DNA of 64,000 nt, from assembly GCF_004924335.1 (NCBI RefSeq), contig NZ_CP024633.1, positions 372,001-436,000 on the forward strand, in the 5' to 3' direction. The notes below the pieces were generated by a model that saw only the letters and a list, made by a program, of their open reading frames with translations, was not told the origin of the DNA and ran no database searches. Shown in pieces: positions 51,157 through 60,153 of this stretch. Numbering within the stretch: position 1 is the stretch's first letter; the number at the start of each line of letters is the position of its first letter. The DNA is from Mycobacteroides salmoniphilum. Its GTDB lineage: Bacteria; Actinomycetota; Actinomycetes; Mycobacteriales; Mycobacteriaceae. The translations under genes were made by a program, and so were the position numbers.

Positions 51157-52088
51157 CGCTGCGTCGGGCCGTCAGAGTATTTGGTACTCAGCATCTTCCG
51201 GATGTGAAGCGCGTGGCCGTAGCAGTTTCGGGCGGCGCGGATTCACTGGCGCTCGCGGCGGCCACCGTCGCGCAGGGCTGGGTGGTGACCGCACTCATTG
51301 TCGATCACGGGCTGCAGCCGGGCTCCGTCGAGGTTGCGGCGCAAGCGCGGAGACAGGCACTGGCTCTGGGATGTGATCACGCATCGGTCCTTTCGGTGAC
51401 CGTCGACGGCGCGGGTGGTCTGGAAGCGGCGGCGCGCGATGCCCGGTACGCCGCGCTGCACGGGGCCAGGGAGGGCCTGCCGGTACTGCTTGCCCATACT
51501 CTTGACGATCAAGCCGAAACGGTGCTGCTGGGACTGGGGCGAGGTTCCGGCGGGCGTTCCATTGCGGGAATGCGCCCCTGGGATGATCCGTGGGGGCGTC
51601 CACTTCTGGACATCCGCCGAACCGAGACACGCGCCACCTGTGCCGAATTGGGTGTGACCCCTTGGGAAGACCCCCACAATGTCGACTCCCGCTTCGTCCG
51701 GGTGCGGCTGCGTCACGAAGTACTGCCGCTGCTGGAGCAGGTTCTTGGCGGTGGCGTCGCCGAGGCACTTGCCCGAACCGCGGCGTCATTGCGTGACGAC
51801 GGCGATGCGCTCGACGAGCAGGCGCGGGCAACCTTCCCCGGTGCGGGGTCCCTGGCGATCTCGGGTCTGCGTGACGTGACTCCCGCAGTGCGCCGACGGG
51901 TGATCAGGCTCTGGCTACTAGCCGGCGGCGCACAGGATTTGAATGACAGCCAGATTCGTGCGGTGGACGCGCTCATCGTGCAGTGGCGTGGGCAAGGCGG
52001 GGTTGCGGTGGGCGCCGACCTGCCGTACCAGCGCCTGGTGGCGTCCAGATCAGGTGACCATCTGGCGCTGTCGATTCACGATGTCTAA
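51135..52088 (+). CDS. tilS: tRNA(Ile)-lysidine synthetase
   Basis: A 317-residue N-type ATP pyrophosphatase, with P-loop SGGADS (32-37) and the downstream HTLDDQAETVLLGLGRGSG motif. It adds lysine to C34 of tRNA-Ile(CAU), so it reads AUA codons. Length fits the short actinobacterial form (Rv3625c) that lacks the extended C-terminus. ATG 51135 lies inside the preceding gene, so the two are coupled. Confidence 0.96.
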   Translation: MDHPSSLALRRAVRVFGTQHLPDVKRVAVAVSGGADSLALAAATVAQGWVVTALIVDHGLQPGSVEVAAQARRQALALGCDHASVLSVTVDGAGGLEAAARDARYAALHGAREGLPVLLAHTLDDQAETVLLGLGRGSGGRSIAGMRPWDDPWGRPLLDIRRTETRATCAELGVTPWEDPHNVDSRFVRVRLRHEVLPLLEQVLGGGVAEALARTAASLRDDGDALDEQARATFPGAGSLAISGLRDVTPAVRRRVIRLWLLAGGAQDLNDSQIRAVDALIVQWRGQGGVAVGADLPYQRLVASRSGDHLALSIHDV

Positions 52089-52097
52089 CGAACCGGT

Positions 52098-53594
52098 CTA
52101 GGTGATGGCGAAGTCCTCGCGGATCGGCGAGGTGAGTGTGCGGCGATAGTCCACGGGAGGCCAGGGCCATAGCTCGGGTACTCCGTCGGCCCCCAAATAC
52201 CAGCTGTCGCATCCGGTGGACCACACGGTGTTGGGCATCGCCCGGCGCACTTCGGCATTGAAGGTCTCCGCGGCGTGCGACGTGGGCGCCACCGATTGGA
52301 CTCGGCCGGAACGGATCTCGTCGATCCAATGCATCGCGAATTTCACCTGTGTTTCGGCGATCGAGATGAGCGAGTTGTTACCGATCGGGCTGTTCGGGCC
52401 GATCAAGAGGAAGAAGTTCGGAAATCCGGCGAGGCCCACGGCCCGGTATGCGCGCGGTCCGTCACGCCATGCCTCGCTGAGCTTGATCCCGTCGCGCCCA
52501 ATCACCTCCATGGGGCGCAAGTACGAGTGCGCGTCAAAACCTGTGGCGCACACCAAGATGTCAAGTTCATGCAGAACCCCATCCCTGGTGATGACGCCCT
52601 GCGGCACAATGCGTTCAATCCCCTCGGTGAGTACCGAGACATTGCGGCGTTGCACCGCTTTGAAGAACGGCACCGACATCACCAATCGGCGGCACAACGG
52701 CTCGTAGTCGGGATGCAGCTTCTCCCGCAGCGCCGGGTCGCGGATGAGCAGCCGATGCGATGCCCGCACGAATCCCTGGATGAGCCGCCGCCGGATTCCG
52801 GGGTTGACCACCGATCCGCCCACGCCGCGTTCAAAATAAAAGCGCCACAGGCGATAGGAAAACCTGTTCAGAATTGGCACGCGGGACCATATCGACTTCG
52901 ACATCGCCGAATAGGTGAAGTTGGGAACCGGTGCGACCCATTGGGCCGACCGCTGGAACACCGCGAGACTCTGCACCTCTTCGGCGAGAGCGCTGATGAT
53001 CTGGACTCCGGAGGATCCGGTACCGATGAGTCCGACCCGTTTCCCCGCGTACGGCACCGAGTGATCCCACCGCGCCGAGTGAAAACACGGACCGGCGAAG
53101 GTTCGCAGCCCGTCGATATCGGGGAGGCGTGGGAGATGCAGCACCCCGGTGGCGCTCACCACGACGTCGGCGGTGTCGCGGCTCCCATCGGAAAGCTCCA
53201 GTTCCCAGTGGGAATGGCCGGGCTCATCAACCCATTCGGCTCGGCTCACGGCCGCCCCGAAGCGTATGTTCCGGCGCAAACTCTGCTCGTCGGCGAATCT
53301 GACGAAGTACTGGTGGATCTCCGGGCCAGGCGAGAAGCCTTTGCTCCAATCGGGATTGGGGGCGAAGGAGTACGAGTAGTAGCGCGACGGTACATCGCAC
53401 TGCAGACCCGGGTAGGTGTTGTCGCGCCAGGTTCCGCCGACCTCGTCCGCCTTCTCGTAGACGGTGAAGTTGGTGATACCCCGGTGCCGGAGGGTGGAGG
53501 CCATGCACAGACCGGACATGCCGGCCCCGATCACGACCACCCGGATATCGCGGGACGGCAGCTTTTCGCTTGCCCCGTAAGCGCCATTGCTCAC
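52098..53594 (-). CDS. Flavin-containing monooxygenase
   Basis: A 498-residue FAD/NADPH monooxygenase with GAGMSG (near residue 24), second dinucleotide motif GLIGTGSSG, and FAGPCFHSARWDHS as the class B fingerprint. It sits convergent to tilS and divergent from hpt, interrupting a pair that is adjacent in M. tuberculosis, so it is probably an inserted accessory gene. Substrate unknown. Confidence 0.9.
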   Translation of the reverse strand: MSNGAYGASEKLPSRDIRVVVIGAGMSGLCMASTLRHRGITNFTVYEKADEVGGTWRDNTYPGLQCDVPSRYYSYSFAPNPDWSKGFSPGPEIHQYFVRFADEQSLRRNIRFGAAVSRAEWVDEPGHSHWELELSDGSRDTADVVVSATGVLHLPRLPDIDGLRTFAGPCFHSARWDHSVPYAGKRVGLIGTGSSGVQIISALAEEVQSLAVFQRSAQWVAPVPNFTYSAMSKSIWSRVPILNRFSYRLWRFYFERGVGGSVVNPGIRRRLIQGFVRASHRLLIRDPALREKLHPDYEPLCRRLVMSVPFFKAVQRRNVSVLTEGIERIVPQGVITRDGVLHELDILVCATGFDAHSYLRPMEVIGRDGIKLSEAWRDGPRAYRAVGLAGFPNFFLLIGPNSPIGNNSLISIAETQVKFAMHWIDEIRSGRVQSVAPTSHAAETFNAEVRRAMPNTVWSTGCDSWYLGADGVPELWPWPPVDYRRTLTSPIREDFAIT

Positions 53595-53683
53595 GTTTCC
53601 ATAGTGGCCTATTTCGTAAACAAAGTCACTAGCCAGTGTCTCCGGCTTGGAGAGCTAACGCCCTCCATGGCACGCTGTCGGTC

Positions 53684-54265
53684 GTGACCTGCGAACAGGA
53701 TCAGGCATGTGGCGAGCAATATTGCGGCGACGTGAAGTCGGTGCTCCTCACTGAGGAGCAGATTCGCGTCAAGACTCAGGAGCTTGGCGCCGCTATCGGC
53801 GAGAAGTATCGCGACATTGAGGGTGACCTGCTGCTGGTGACCGTGCTCAAGGGCGCCGTCATGTTCGTGTCGGATTTGGCCCGTGCCATCCCGATCCCGA
53901 CCCAGATGGAGTTCATGGCCGTCAGCTCCTATGGTTCGGCAACCTCGTCCTCCGGCGTGGTGCGCATTCTGAAAGACCTGGACCGGGACATCCAGGACCT
54001 GGACGTCCTGATTGTTGAGGACATCATCGATTCGGGTCTCACCCTGAGCTGGCTGATGCGCAACCTCGCCTCACGCGGGCCGCGCTCGCTCAACGTGGTC
54101 TCGTTACTGCGTAAGCCGGAGGCCAAGAAGGTCGATGTCGACGTGGCCCTTGTCGGCTTCGAAATCCCCAACGAGTTCGTGGTGGGTTACGGGCTGGACT
54201 ACGGCGAGCGCTATCGCGACCTGCCCTTCATCGGCACGCTGCACCCGCGCGTCTACACCGACTAA
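53684..54265 (+). CDS. hpt: Hypoxanthine phosphoribosyltransferase
   Basis: A 193-residue purine salvage enzyme converting hypoxanthine or guanine and PRPP to IMP or GMP. The PRPP loop [14 protein letters not shown], the flexible-loop [11 protein letters not shown] and the C-terminal [13 protein letters not shown] are all present, and it resembles Rv3624c. GTG 53684 is chosen (VTCEQDQAC). Followed by a tandem repeat and the convergent SIMPL genes. Confidence 0.96.
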   Translation: MTCEQDQACGEQYCGDVKSVLLTEEQIRVKTQELGAAIGEKYRDIEGDLLLVTVLKGAVMFVSDLARAIPIPTQMEFMAVSSYGSATSSSGVVRILKDLDRDIQDLDVLIVEDIIDSGLTLSWLMRNLASRGPRSLNVVSLLRKPEAKKVDVDVALVGFEIPNEFVVGYGLDYGERYRDLPFIGTLHPRVYTD

Positions 54266-54271
54266 CTGTCT

Positions 54272-54329
54272 CTGCCGGTCTTCGCGCGGGCGCTCATCGC
54301 CTGCCGGTCTTCGCGCGGGCGCTCATCCC
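54272..54329 (+). repeat. Tandem pair of 29-base repeats after hpt
   Basis: CTGCCGGTCTTCGCGCGGGC and its following bases (54272-54298) are repeated exactly from 54301 to 54327. The core GGTCTTCGCGC(A/G)(A/G)GCGCTCATC is shared with the copies near 42236 and 48601. The second copy overlaps the end of the SIMPL gene by a few bases. Confidence 0.85.
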
Positions 54330-54931
54330 AGCTCCCACGTGACGGTGATCTCGGCGCTGACGGTCTGCTGGCCCGCCTCTGCCGGTGGTCCACCCGCCGC
54401 CCGCAACATCGCGAACTCGGCACGCGGGGAAGGGCTCGAGTGGCCGCCGGTCTCGTCGATACGCAGGACCTTCCCGAGCGTGCCACCGGAGAGGGTGGCG
54501 TACTGCTCGGCCCGGGCCTTCGCATCGGCGAACGCCCGCTCGCGCGCCTGTGTGGACAGACCGCTGCTGTCCTGCAGATCGAAGCTGACCCCGGAGAGCT
54601 GTGCGGCTTCACCTCCCGCCGTGACCGCCTTGTCCAGAACGTCGGACACCTTCGACAGTTCGCGGACGGTGATCCGTACCGAGTTGTCGGCGGCGTACCC
54701 GGTGATCCGGTTGCCGTCGAACTGCGGGTGCACCGACATCCAGGCGGTCCGGACATCCTCGGCCGCCACCCCCGAGTCGAGCACCGCATCGATCACCGCA
54801 CGGGCCTTCGCCTTCACCTCGGCCATCACCCCGGCGATGCGGCGCGAGCGCACCGAAACGCCGACGGTGGCCATGAACACGTCGGGACTCCCGCTGGCCT
54901 CTCCGTGGCCGACAACCGTGATGTCACCCAT
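54323..54931 (-). CDS. SIMPL-domain (DUF541) protein
   Basis: A 202-residue SIMPL/Oxidative-stress-defence type protein (ITVVGHGEASGSPDVF, VRTAWMSVHPQF, ADAKARAEQYA). No signal peptide or lipobox is visible. It is a close paralogue of the lipoprotein just upstream, separated by three bases, so it looks like a duplication of which one copy remained cytoplasmic. Function of the family is poorly known. Confidence 0.87.
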   Translation of the reverse strand: MGDITVVGHGEASGSPDVFMATVGVSVRSRRIAGVMAEVKAKARAVIDAVLDSGVAAEDVRTAWMSVHPQFDGNRITGYAADNSVRITVRELSKVSDVLDKAVTAGGEAAQLSGVSFDLQDSSGLSTQARERAFADAKARAEQYATLSGGTLGKVLRIDETGGHSSPSPRAEFAMLRAAGGPPAEAGQQTVSAEITVTWELG

Positions 54932-54934
54932 GGT

Positions 54935-55684
54935 CTAAGTCAGCTCCCAGATGACGCTTACCTCGAATGTCACCGTCTGCTGCCCGGGTTCCAGCGGTGG
55001 CGCGAACGAGGCGTCTGCCGGCATGGGGGCCCGCTTGCCCATCATCGGCGCCGGGGGAGGCACCGAACCATGGGACTCATCGATCCGCAGCACCTTGCCC
55101 AGCGTGGAGCCAGACAGCCCGGCGTACTGCTCGGCACGGGCCTTGGCGTCGTTGAAGGCGCGCTCCCGCGCACCCTTGACCAGGTCGGCGTCGTTGTCGA
55201 GATCGAAGCTGACCCCGGAGAGGCGTGCCGCGTCGCCACCGGCTTGCACGGCCTTATCCAGCACTTCAGAGGCCTTCTTGAGATCGCGGACGTTGATGCG
55301 TACGGAGTTGGTGGCGTTGTACCCGGTGATACGCGCGGGACCACCCTGCGGGTACGTCTGTTCCGGCTGGATGGACAGCTCGTTGGTCTGTACGTCCTCC
55401 CGGGCCACTCCGGTCCCGACCACGGCGTCGATGACGGCTTGGGCCTTCTCGCTGGCCTGAGACAGTGCACCGGATACGTCCTTGGCGGTCACCGATACGC
55501 CCACGTCGGCGCGCAGGACATCAGGTGCGCCCTTGACCTCGCCCTTCCCGACGACCGTGACGTTACGAGTGGACTCGGGGCTGCCGGTGGAATCGTCACC
55601 GCAGCCGGCGAGGAGCACGGCCATCGCCGCGGCGCCAGCCACCGCCGTTGTCCGGGTCAGTGCTTTCCGTCTTAGTACCCGCAT
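54935..55684 (-). CDS. SIMPL-domain (DUF541) lipoprotein
   Basis: A 249-residue lipoprotein with twin-basic signal, lipobox LLAGC (Cys28) and a SIMPL domain from about residue 40. Shares VRADVGVSV, GEVKGAPDV and FNDAKARAEQYAGLSGSTLGKVLRIDE with the downstream paralogue. The pair is co-transcribed. An extracytoplasmic scaffold or stress role is inferred. Confidence 0.88.
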   Translation of the reverse strand: MRVLRRKALTRTTAVAGAAAMAVLLAGCGDDSTGSPESTRNVTVVGKGEVKGAPDVLRADVGVSVTAKDVSGALSQASEKAQAVIDAVVGTGVAREDVQTNELSIQPEQTYPQGGPARITGYNATNSVRINVRDLKKASEVLDKAVQAGGDAARLSGVSFDLDNDADLVKGARERAFNDAKARAEQYAGLSGSTLGKVLRIDESHGSVPPPAPMMGKRAPMPADASFAPPLEPGQQTVTFEVSVIWELT

Positions 55685-55707
55685 GTCACTTCCTGCCTCC
55701 CCAACCT

Positions 55708-56739
55708 TTACGGCACCACCAAGATCTTGCAGTGGTGCCCCGGATTACCGAGATCGGCAAATGCCGACCCGACATCTTCCAGACCTACCTCACCCGTGAC
55801 GAGGTGCGCAACATCGATCTCGCCGTGCGCGATTCGCCGCAGCGTTTCGGCGAACTCTGCCGGGTCGTAGGCGAGCACGAATTGGAGCGCAACTTCCTTG
55901 GCGATCCCGAAGTATGGCGTGATGGCATCGGGTTCCATACAGACGCCGACCACCACCACCCGCGAGCTGTGCGGTGCGTCCCGCAGCACGGCGTTGAGGA
56001 TGCCCGGTACCCCGACGGCCTCGAAGATCACCGGTGCGCCCTTGCCGACCCGGGACCACGCCTCGAAGGTGGGCTCGGCGCTGGGGTCGACGACCTCATG
56101 TGCCCCCATGAGTCGGGCCAGATCGCGCCGGGCCGGGGAGAAGTCGGCGGCGACGATCGGCTCGATGCCCACGTTATGCAGGGCGGCTATCACCGCTATT
56201 CCGACCGGGCCGCATCCGATGACGATCGCTCCGGTGCCCGGCTGGATGCTCGATTTGTTGACGGCGTGCAGACCGACCGCCATCGGTTCAGTCAGCGCCG
56301 CGTGCCTGGGGTCAAGGCCGTTGGGTATGGGCAGCAGCAACGGCGCGCTCAGCAGCATCTGCTCGGCGTAGCCCCCGAGCGTGCTGTTGCTATAGACGAT
56401 GGGTTCGATTCCCCTGGCGGACAGCAAAATCGGAATCGAAGTGACTGCGGTCCCGGGGGTGGGAGCTTGGGTCCCCGGTCCGGCCTCGATCACTTCCGCC
56501 GCGAACTCGTGCCCCATGAACACGTCGGCCGCAAGGTCGACGCCATCGGTCAGGCTGGGCATGCCCGCCATTTGCCCCGACAGTTCGATGGCCTGGGCCC
56601 CGTGTTTTGCGAAATGCAGATCGGATCCGCAGATTCCGCAAGCGGAGACCTTGACGAGCACCTGGCCTTCTCCGGGCACCGGGTCGGCCACGTCGTCCCG
56701 GTAGATCATCGCGCCGTTGCGCAGTACTGATGCGCGCAT
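55708..56739 (-). CDS. Zinc-dependent medium-chain alcohol dehydrogenase
   Basis: A 343-residue MDR enzyme with catalytic zinc ligands in CGICGSDLH and MGHEFAAEV, and NAD motif GCGPVGIAVI. The four-cysteine structural zinc lobe is absent. ATG 56739 shares its A with the stop of the LLM gene (TAATG). It forms an operon with the LLM oxidoreductase and epoxide hydrolase-like gene, suggesting breakdown of a hydrophobic or cyclic compound. Confidence 0.88.
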   Translation of the reverse strand: MRASVLRNGAMIYRDDVADPVPGEGQVLVKVSACGICGSDLHFAKHGAQAIELSGQMAGMPSLTDGVDLAADVFMGHEFAAEVIEAGPGTQAPTPGTAVTSIPILLSARGIEPIVYSNSTLGGYAEQMLLSAPLLLPIPNGLDPRHAALTEPMAVGLHAVNKSSIQPGTGAIVIGCGPVGIAVIAALHNVGIEPIVAADFSPARRDLARLMGAHEVVDPSAEPTFEAWSRVGKGAPVIFEAVGVPGILNAVLRDAPHSSRVVVVGVCMEPDAITPYFGIAKEVALQFVLAYDPAEFAETLRRIAHGEIDVAHLVTGEVGLEDVGSAFADLGNPGHHCKILVVP

Positions 56740-57956
56740 TAGATCGAATCCTTCACTGAGTCATCTGCTTTTCGCGCAGGCCGCCCATCGTTGACGTGCT
56801 CGCCGATGGCCTTGGCGACGGCCTCGCCGGCGCGCCCCAGCAGCTCGCCCCGCTTGGCCTGTGCCCAATCGTGCGAGACCCTGGCGGCGGCGAGTTGGCC
56901 GGTGAAATGTGGAATCACCTTGCGGGAAAACAGCTCATAGGATTTGAACGTTGCTTCCGGCGAGGCCCAGTCGTGGCCGAGCATCAGGAAGGTGCCGAAT
57001 CCGCCCGATGTGTCGAGCAGGCCCTGGATGTAGTCGATGGCATCGTCGGGTGTCCCGATGCAGCAGTTTCCTTCTTCCACATAGGCCTTGACGAATTCAT
57101 GTGGGTCCTGATGCGCACCGTCAACGTCGTTCGCGAGGGGCAGCACCCCCACCGCTCCGAAATAGTGCGCGTAGTCCGGCAGACCATAGGTGCAATCCTC
57201 GATGGCCTGCTCACGGGTTTCGGCCAGGTGCATGATGCCGAGCACCCGCCACGTCGAACGGTCCGGTTCGGGATGGCCGTGGGCCGCCGCCTGCTCGCGT
57301 ACCACCTCCCACGCGTTTTCCAGCGCCGCGAATCCGCCTGGGATGGACGCCGACAACGACAGCAGCCCCGCGCCGAGTTTCCCGGCCAGTCGGGGACCCG
57401 ACGGGGAAAACATCGCTGCAGTAAGGATTTCCGGGTAAGGGTGGGTGTAGGGCCGCAGTTGCAGCTGCGCGTCCCGCAGGGTGAACCAGGATGTTTGGCG
57501 GCTTATGCGTTCTTCCGGTGCCGCGCGCAGCAGCGCCATGATCGCTTCCAGCGACTCTTCCTGCATCTGTCGCTGATCCACCGGGTCGATGCCCATCATG
57601 TACGCGTCGGTCGGCAGCGCGCCCGGTCCGGTGCCGAAGATGACGCGGCCTCGAGTGATGTGGTCCAACAGAATCCAGCGATCCAGCACCATCAACGGAT
57701 GGTGATAGGGCAGCGAAACCACTCCCGTGCCCAGTCTGATGTGCTTGGTGCGCTCGGCAGCGGTGGCGATGAAGACCTCGGGGCAGGAGATCAATTCGTA
57801 GCCGCCGGAGTGATGCTCACCGAACCATGCCTCGTCATAGCCCAGGCGGTCCAGAGCTACCACTCGGTCTAGGTCGTACTCCAGTGCGGTGGTGGGATTT
57901 TGGCCGACTGGGTGAAACGGTGTGATGAAGGCACCAAATCGCAGCGGGGGGCTCAT
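56739..57956 (-). CDS. LLM-class flavin-dependent oxidoreductase
   Basis: A 405-residue luciferase-like monooxygenase (GYDEAWFGEHHSGGY near the N-terminus, MVLDRWILLDHITRGRV). It would use FMNH2 or F420H2 to oxidise an organic substrate. Start ATG 57956 overlaps the upstream hydrolase stop as ATGA and the stop overlaps the ADH start. A C-terminal extension of about 60 residues is typical of this clade. Confidence 0.9.
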   Translation of the reverse strand: MSPPLRFGAFITPFHPVGQNPTTALEYDLDRVVALDRLGYDEAWFGEHHSGGYELISCPEVFIATAAERTKHIRLGTGVVSLPYHHPLMVLDRWILLDHITRGRVIFGTGPGALPTDAYMMGIDPVDQRQMQEESLEAIMALLRAAPEERISRQTSWFTLRDAQLQLRPYTHPYPEILTAAMFSPSGPRLAGKLGAGLLSLSASIPGGFAALENAWEVVREQAAAHGHPEPDRSTWRVLGIMHLAETREQAIEDCTYGLPDYAHYFGAVGVLPLANDVDGAHQDPHEFVKAYVEEGNCCIGTPDDAIDYIQGLLDTSGGFGTFLMLGHDWASPEATFKSYELFSRKVIPHFTGQLAAARVSHDWAQAKRGELLGRAGEAVAKAIGEHVNDGRPARKADDSVKDSI

Positions 57957-58918
57957 CGGGCAACCTCGTGCAGGAATTCCAACAGTGCGGCATTGACCTC
58001 GTCCGGACGCTCCTGCTGAATCCAGTGTCCGGCGCCTTCGATCAGGATGTCACCCCGGTTGTCGATCCGGTGCTTTGCACTCCCCGCGTGGTCAGTGAAA
58101 CCCAGGACCGGGTCGGCGGCACCTGCAATGAATAGCGACGGTACAACAACATTCGCACCGGCAAGCCGTTCAGTAAGCGCCCAGTTGCGGTCGAAGTTCC
58201 GGTACCAGTTGAGTCCGCCGGTGAAGCCGGTGCGGGTGAATTCTATGATGTAGTGGTCCAATTCGGCCTGACTCAGCCATTCGGGAAGCTGGCCGGGGTC
58301 GGTCATGCGCTCGATGAATCCGGCCGGACCGGGTGCGATCATCGTCGTACCGTCGATATGGGCCATTCCGGCCATCATGCGCTTCATGGTGGCCGATGGG
58401 TCGCGATCGAGTTCGGCATCGGCGACCCCCGGCTCCTGGAAGTACAGGATGTAGAAGAAGTTTTCGCCGAACAGCCTTTTCCATGCCTGCGTGGGAGTCA
58501 CCTGGCTGCGTCGGGTGAAGGGGACGGAAAGACCGGCGACGCCCGCGACGCGCTCGGGCACGGCGAGCGCGGTATGCCACGTGACGACGGCGCCCCAATC
58601 GTGCCCGACGAATGTCGCCTTGCCGGCGCCTACTTCGTCGAGGATGCCGAGCAGGTCATCGGACAGTGCTTCGATGTTGTAGTCATCGATATGTGCGGGC
58701 CTGCTCGACCTGCCGTAACCCCGCTGATCGGGTGCGATGACGTGATATCCGGCGGCGGCGAGCGCCGGAATCTGGTGGCGCCAGGAATATGCCAGCTCGG
58801 GGAAGCCATGAGCCAGAAGGACTACCGGCTGGCCGGGTTCACCTGCCTCGACGATGCGCAGGTGCACGCCGTTTGTGGCGATGTCACGTTCCCGGATATC
58901 CACAGCGGCATCGGTCAT
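57953..58918 (-). CDS. Epoxide hydrolase-type alpha/beta hydrolase
   Basis: A 321-residue hydrolase with HGFPELAYSWRHQ, nucleophile Asp in GHDWGAVV (about residue 106) as in epoxide hydrolases and haloalkane dehalogenases, and the base His in GAGHWIQQE. The lid region holds Tyr residues that may activate an epoxide. First gene of the operon with LLM and ADH. Confidence 0.88.
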   Translation of the reverse strand: MTDAAVDIRERDIATNGVHLRIVEAGEPGQPVVLLAHGFPELAYSWRHQIPALAAAGYHVIAPDQRGYGRSSRPAHIDDYNIEALSDDLLGILDEVGAGKATFVGHDWGAVVTWHTALAVPERVAGVAGLSVPFTRRSQVTPTQAWKRLFGENFFYILYFQEPGVADAELDRDPSATMKRMMAGMAHIDGTTMIAPGPAGFIERMTDPGQLPEWLSQAELDHYIIEFTRTGFTGGLNWYRNFDRNWALTERLAGANVVVPSLFIAGAADPVLGFTDHAGSAKHRIDNRGDILIEGAGHWIQQERPDEVNAALLEFLHEVAR

Positions 58919-59271
58919 GAGCGCATTCTCACCTTCTGAGGGCGGCCAACAGCGTTGTTGTCGCTTCTTCGCCGGAGAGGCTCATCAGCGTCGTGATTGC
59001 CACTAAACCACAATGCGCAATTGCCGACCAGGGATGCCGATTGTCGGCCGCACCGGATCGATGGCGTCTACCGCCACGCTCGACGGTGTCGCGTTCGTGA
59101 GTCTTCACATATTAGACATTTCGGCGATCTTGTCGTCGGCTGTGAATCGCTTTGGTCCACGCTGGTGATGGCTGGGAAAGTCTTGGGGCGGCGCTGGACG
59201 AGCCTCGAGGTGTTCCGACTGGTCAAGGCCGGATGATCGTCGCGGACGAATCATGTTGAGGTGGTTACATT
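58919..59271. other. Intergenic region with nothing supported
   Basis: A 353-base gap. One plus-strand frame of 79 codons (58997-59236) lacks a ribosome site, motif or good composition and is not accepted. The promoter of the epoxide hydrolase operon should be near its right border. Confidence 0.5.
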
Positions 59272-60090
59272 TCAGGCTGCGATGGGGCCCGCGGCGAGGA
59301 TGCGCTCGTAGTTCCACGGGGTTGGTGGCTTGATGGACGGCGGCGTCCATTCGGTGGTCCACCTACCTTGCGGATGTGCCACCTCGACCGGACTCACACC
59401 GAGGCTCGACTGGGCCTCGCGATAGGGCAATTCGAGCAGCTCCTCCCAGGGGGCGGCCATCAGCAGGTCGGCACGACGGCCGCGCTCCACCGCCTGGCGG
59501 TAGTAACGGAGTTTGAACGGCGCGGATGCGCCCGGCAGGGTGAGGGCACCGAGCATCCCCAGTTTCTCCAGCGGGCCTGCGGGTTCCATTTGGCCGCAAT
59601 GGAACCCGATATTGGCCATTTCGCCGGCGATGTCGGGACCGTAGCCGCCGATGGTGTGGAACATGTCGTGGAGGGCGGTGCCCCTCATAATCATGTAGTA
59701 AAAATCCTCGTCCCAGTTGTTCTTCTCGGCGATCGGTCTGATGATGCTGGATTCACCGAAGACGCCCGCGTCGAGCTTGTTGGTGCTCAGGAACGACAGG
59801 TACGCGTGCCCCAGGCTGCCGAATGGCAGCGAGTTCAGATACTCCTCGTCGTTGAGTACGGCGAGCAGGTCTGGTTTGTGCTTGAACAGCTTTCGGCCGT
59901 TCGGATGGGAGCGCACCTGATGGTAGGCGCGCGCGAAGACGGGCGCCTCCATTCCGAGGAAGGCCTCGTAGATATCGCCGTGATATTTGGCGTTGATCAG
60001 CATGCGCCAAGCCTTCAGCCAGGGAGTCCACGTCGCGCGGTCTGGTACGACACCGCCGGGATTAGAGTATTTGGCCAGGTTGTTCAGCAT
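59272..60090 (-). CDS. Coq4-family protein
   Basis: A 272-residue protein with the Coq4 zinc motif HDMFHTIGGYGPDIAGE, that is HDxxH-x11-E (His141, Asp142, His145, Glu157). Eukaryotic Coq4 organises ubiquinone synthesis and can act in oxidative decarboxylation. Mycobacteria use menaquinone, so the role here is probably in other lipid or quinone-like chemistry. It is divergent from a TetR gene and its promoter indicates a leaderless transcript. Confidence 0.87.
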   Translation of the reverse strand: MLNNLAKYSNPGGVVPDRATWTPWLKAWRMLINAKYHGDIYEAFLGMEAPVFARAYHQVRSHPNGRKLFKHKPDLLAVLNDEEYLNSLPFGSLGHAYLSFLSTNKLDAGVFGESSIIRPIAEKNNWDEDFYYMIMRGTALHDMFHTIGGYGPDIAGEMANIGFHCGQMEPAGPLEKLGMLGALTLPGASAPFKLRYYRQAVERGRRADLLMAAPWEELLELPYREAQSSLGVSPVEVAHPQGRWTTEWTPPSIKPPTPWNYERILAAGPIAA

Positions 60091-60097
60091 GCAACCA

Positions 60098-60125
60098 ATA
60101 ATAGGCAGATCTTATGAAGTGTCAA
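60098..60125 (-). promoter_or_regulatory. Consensus promoter giving a leaderless Coq4-like transcript
   Basis: On the minus strand TTGACA (60125-60120), 16-base spacer and TATTAT (60103-60098) are followed by seven bases and the start codon at 60090. The transcription start therefore falls at or one base before the ATG. A palindrome CAATATATTG at 60123-60132 overlaps the -35 and may be part of the TetR operator. Confidence 0.75.
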
Positions 60126-60153
60126 TATATTGTTGTGAGGAGGCGGCTAGGGG

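Noticed and set aside
52275..53687. 470-codon plus-strand frame between tilS and hpt
   Set aside because: Antisense to the flavin monooxygenase, whose dinucleotide motifs are intact.
58997..59236. 79-codon open frame on the plus strand
   Set aside because: No ribosome site, motif or family resemblance; mixed composition as expected of non-coding sequence.
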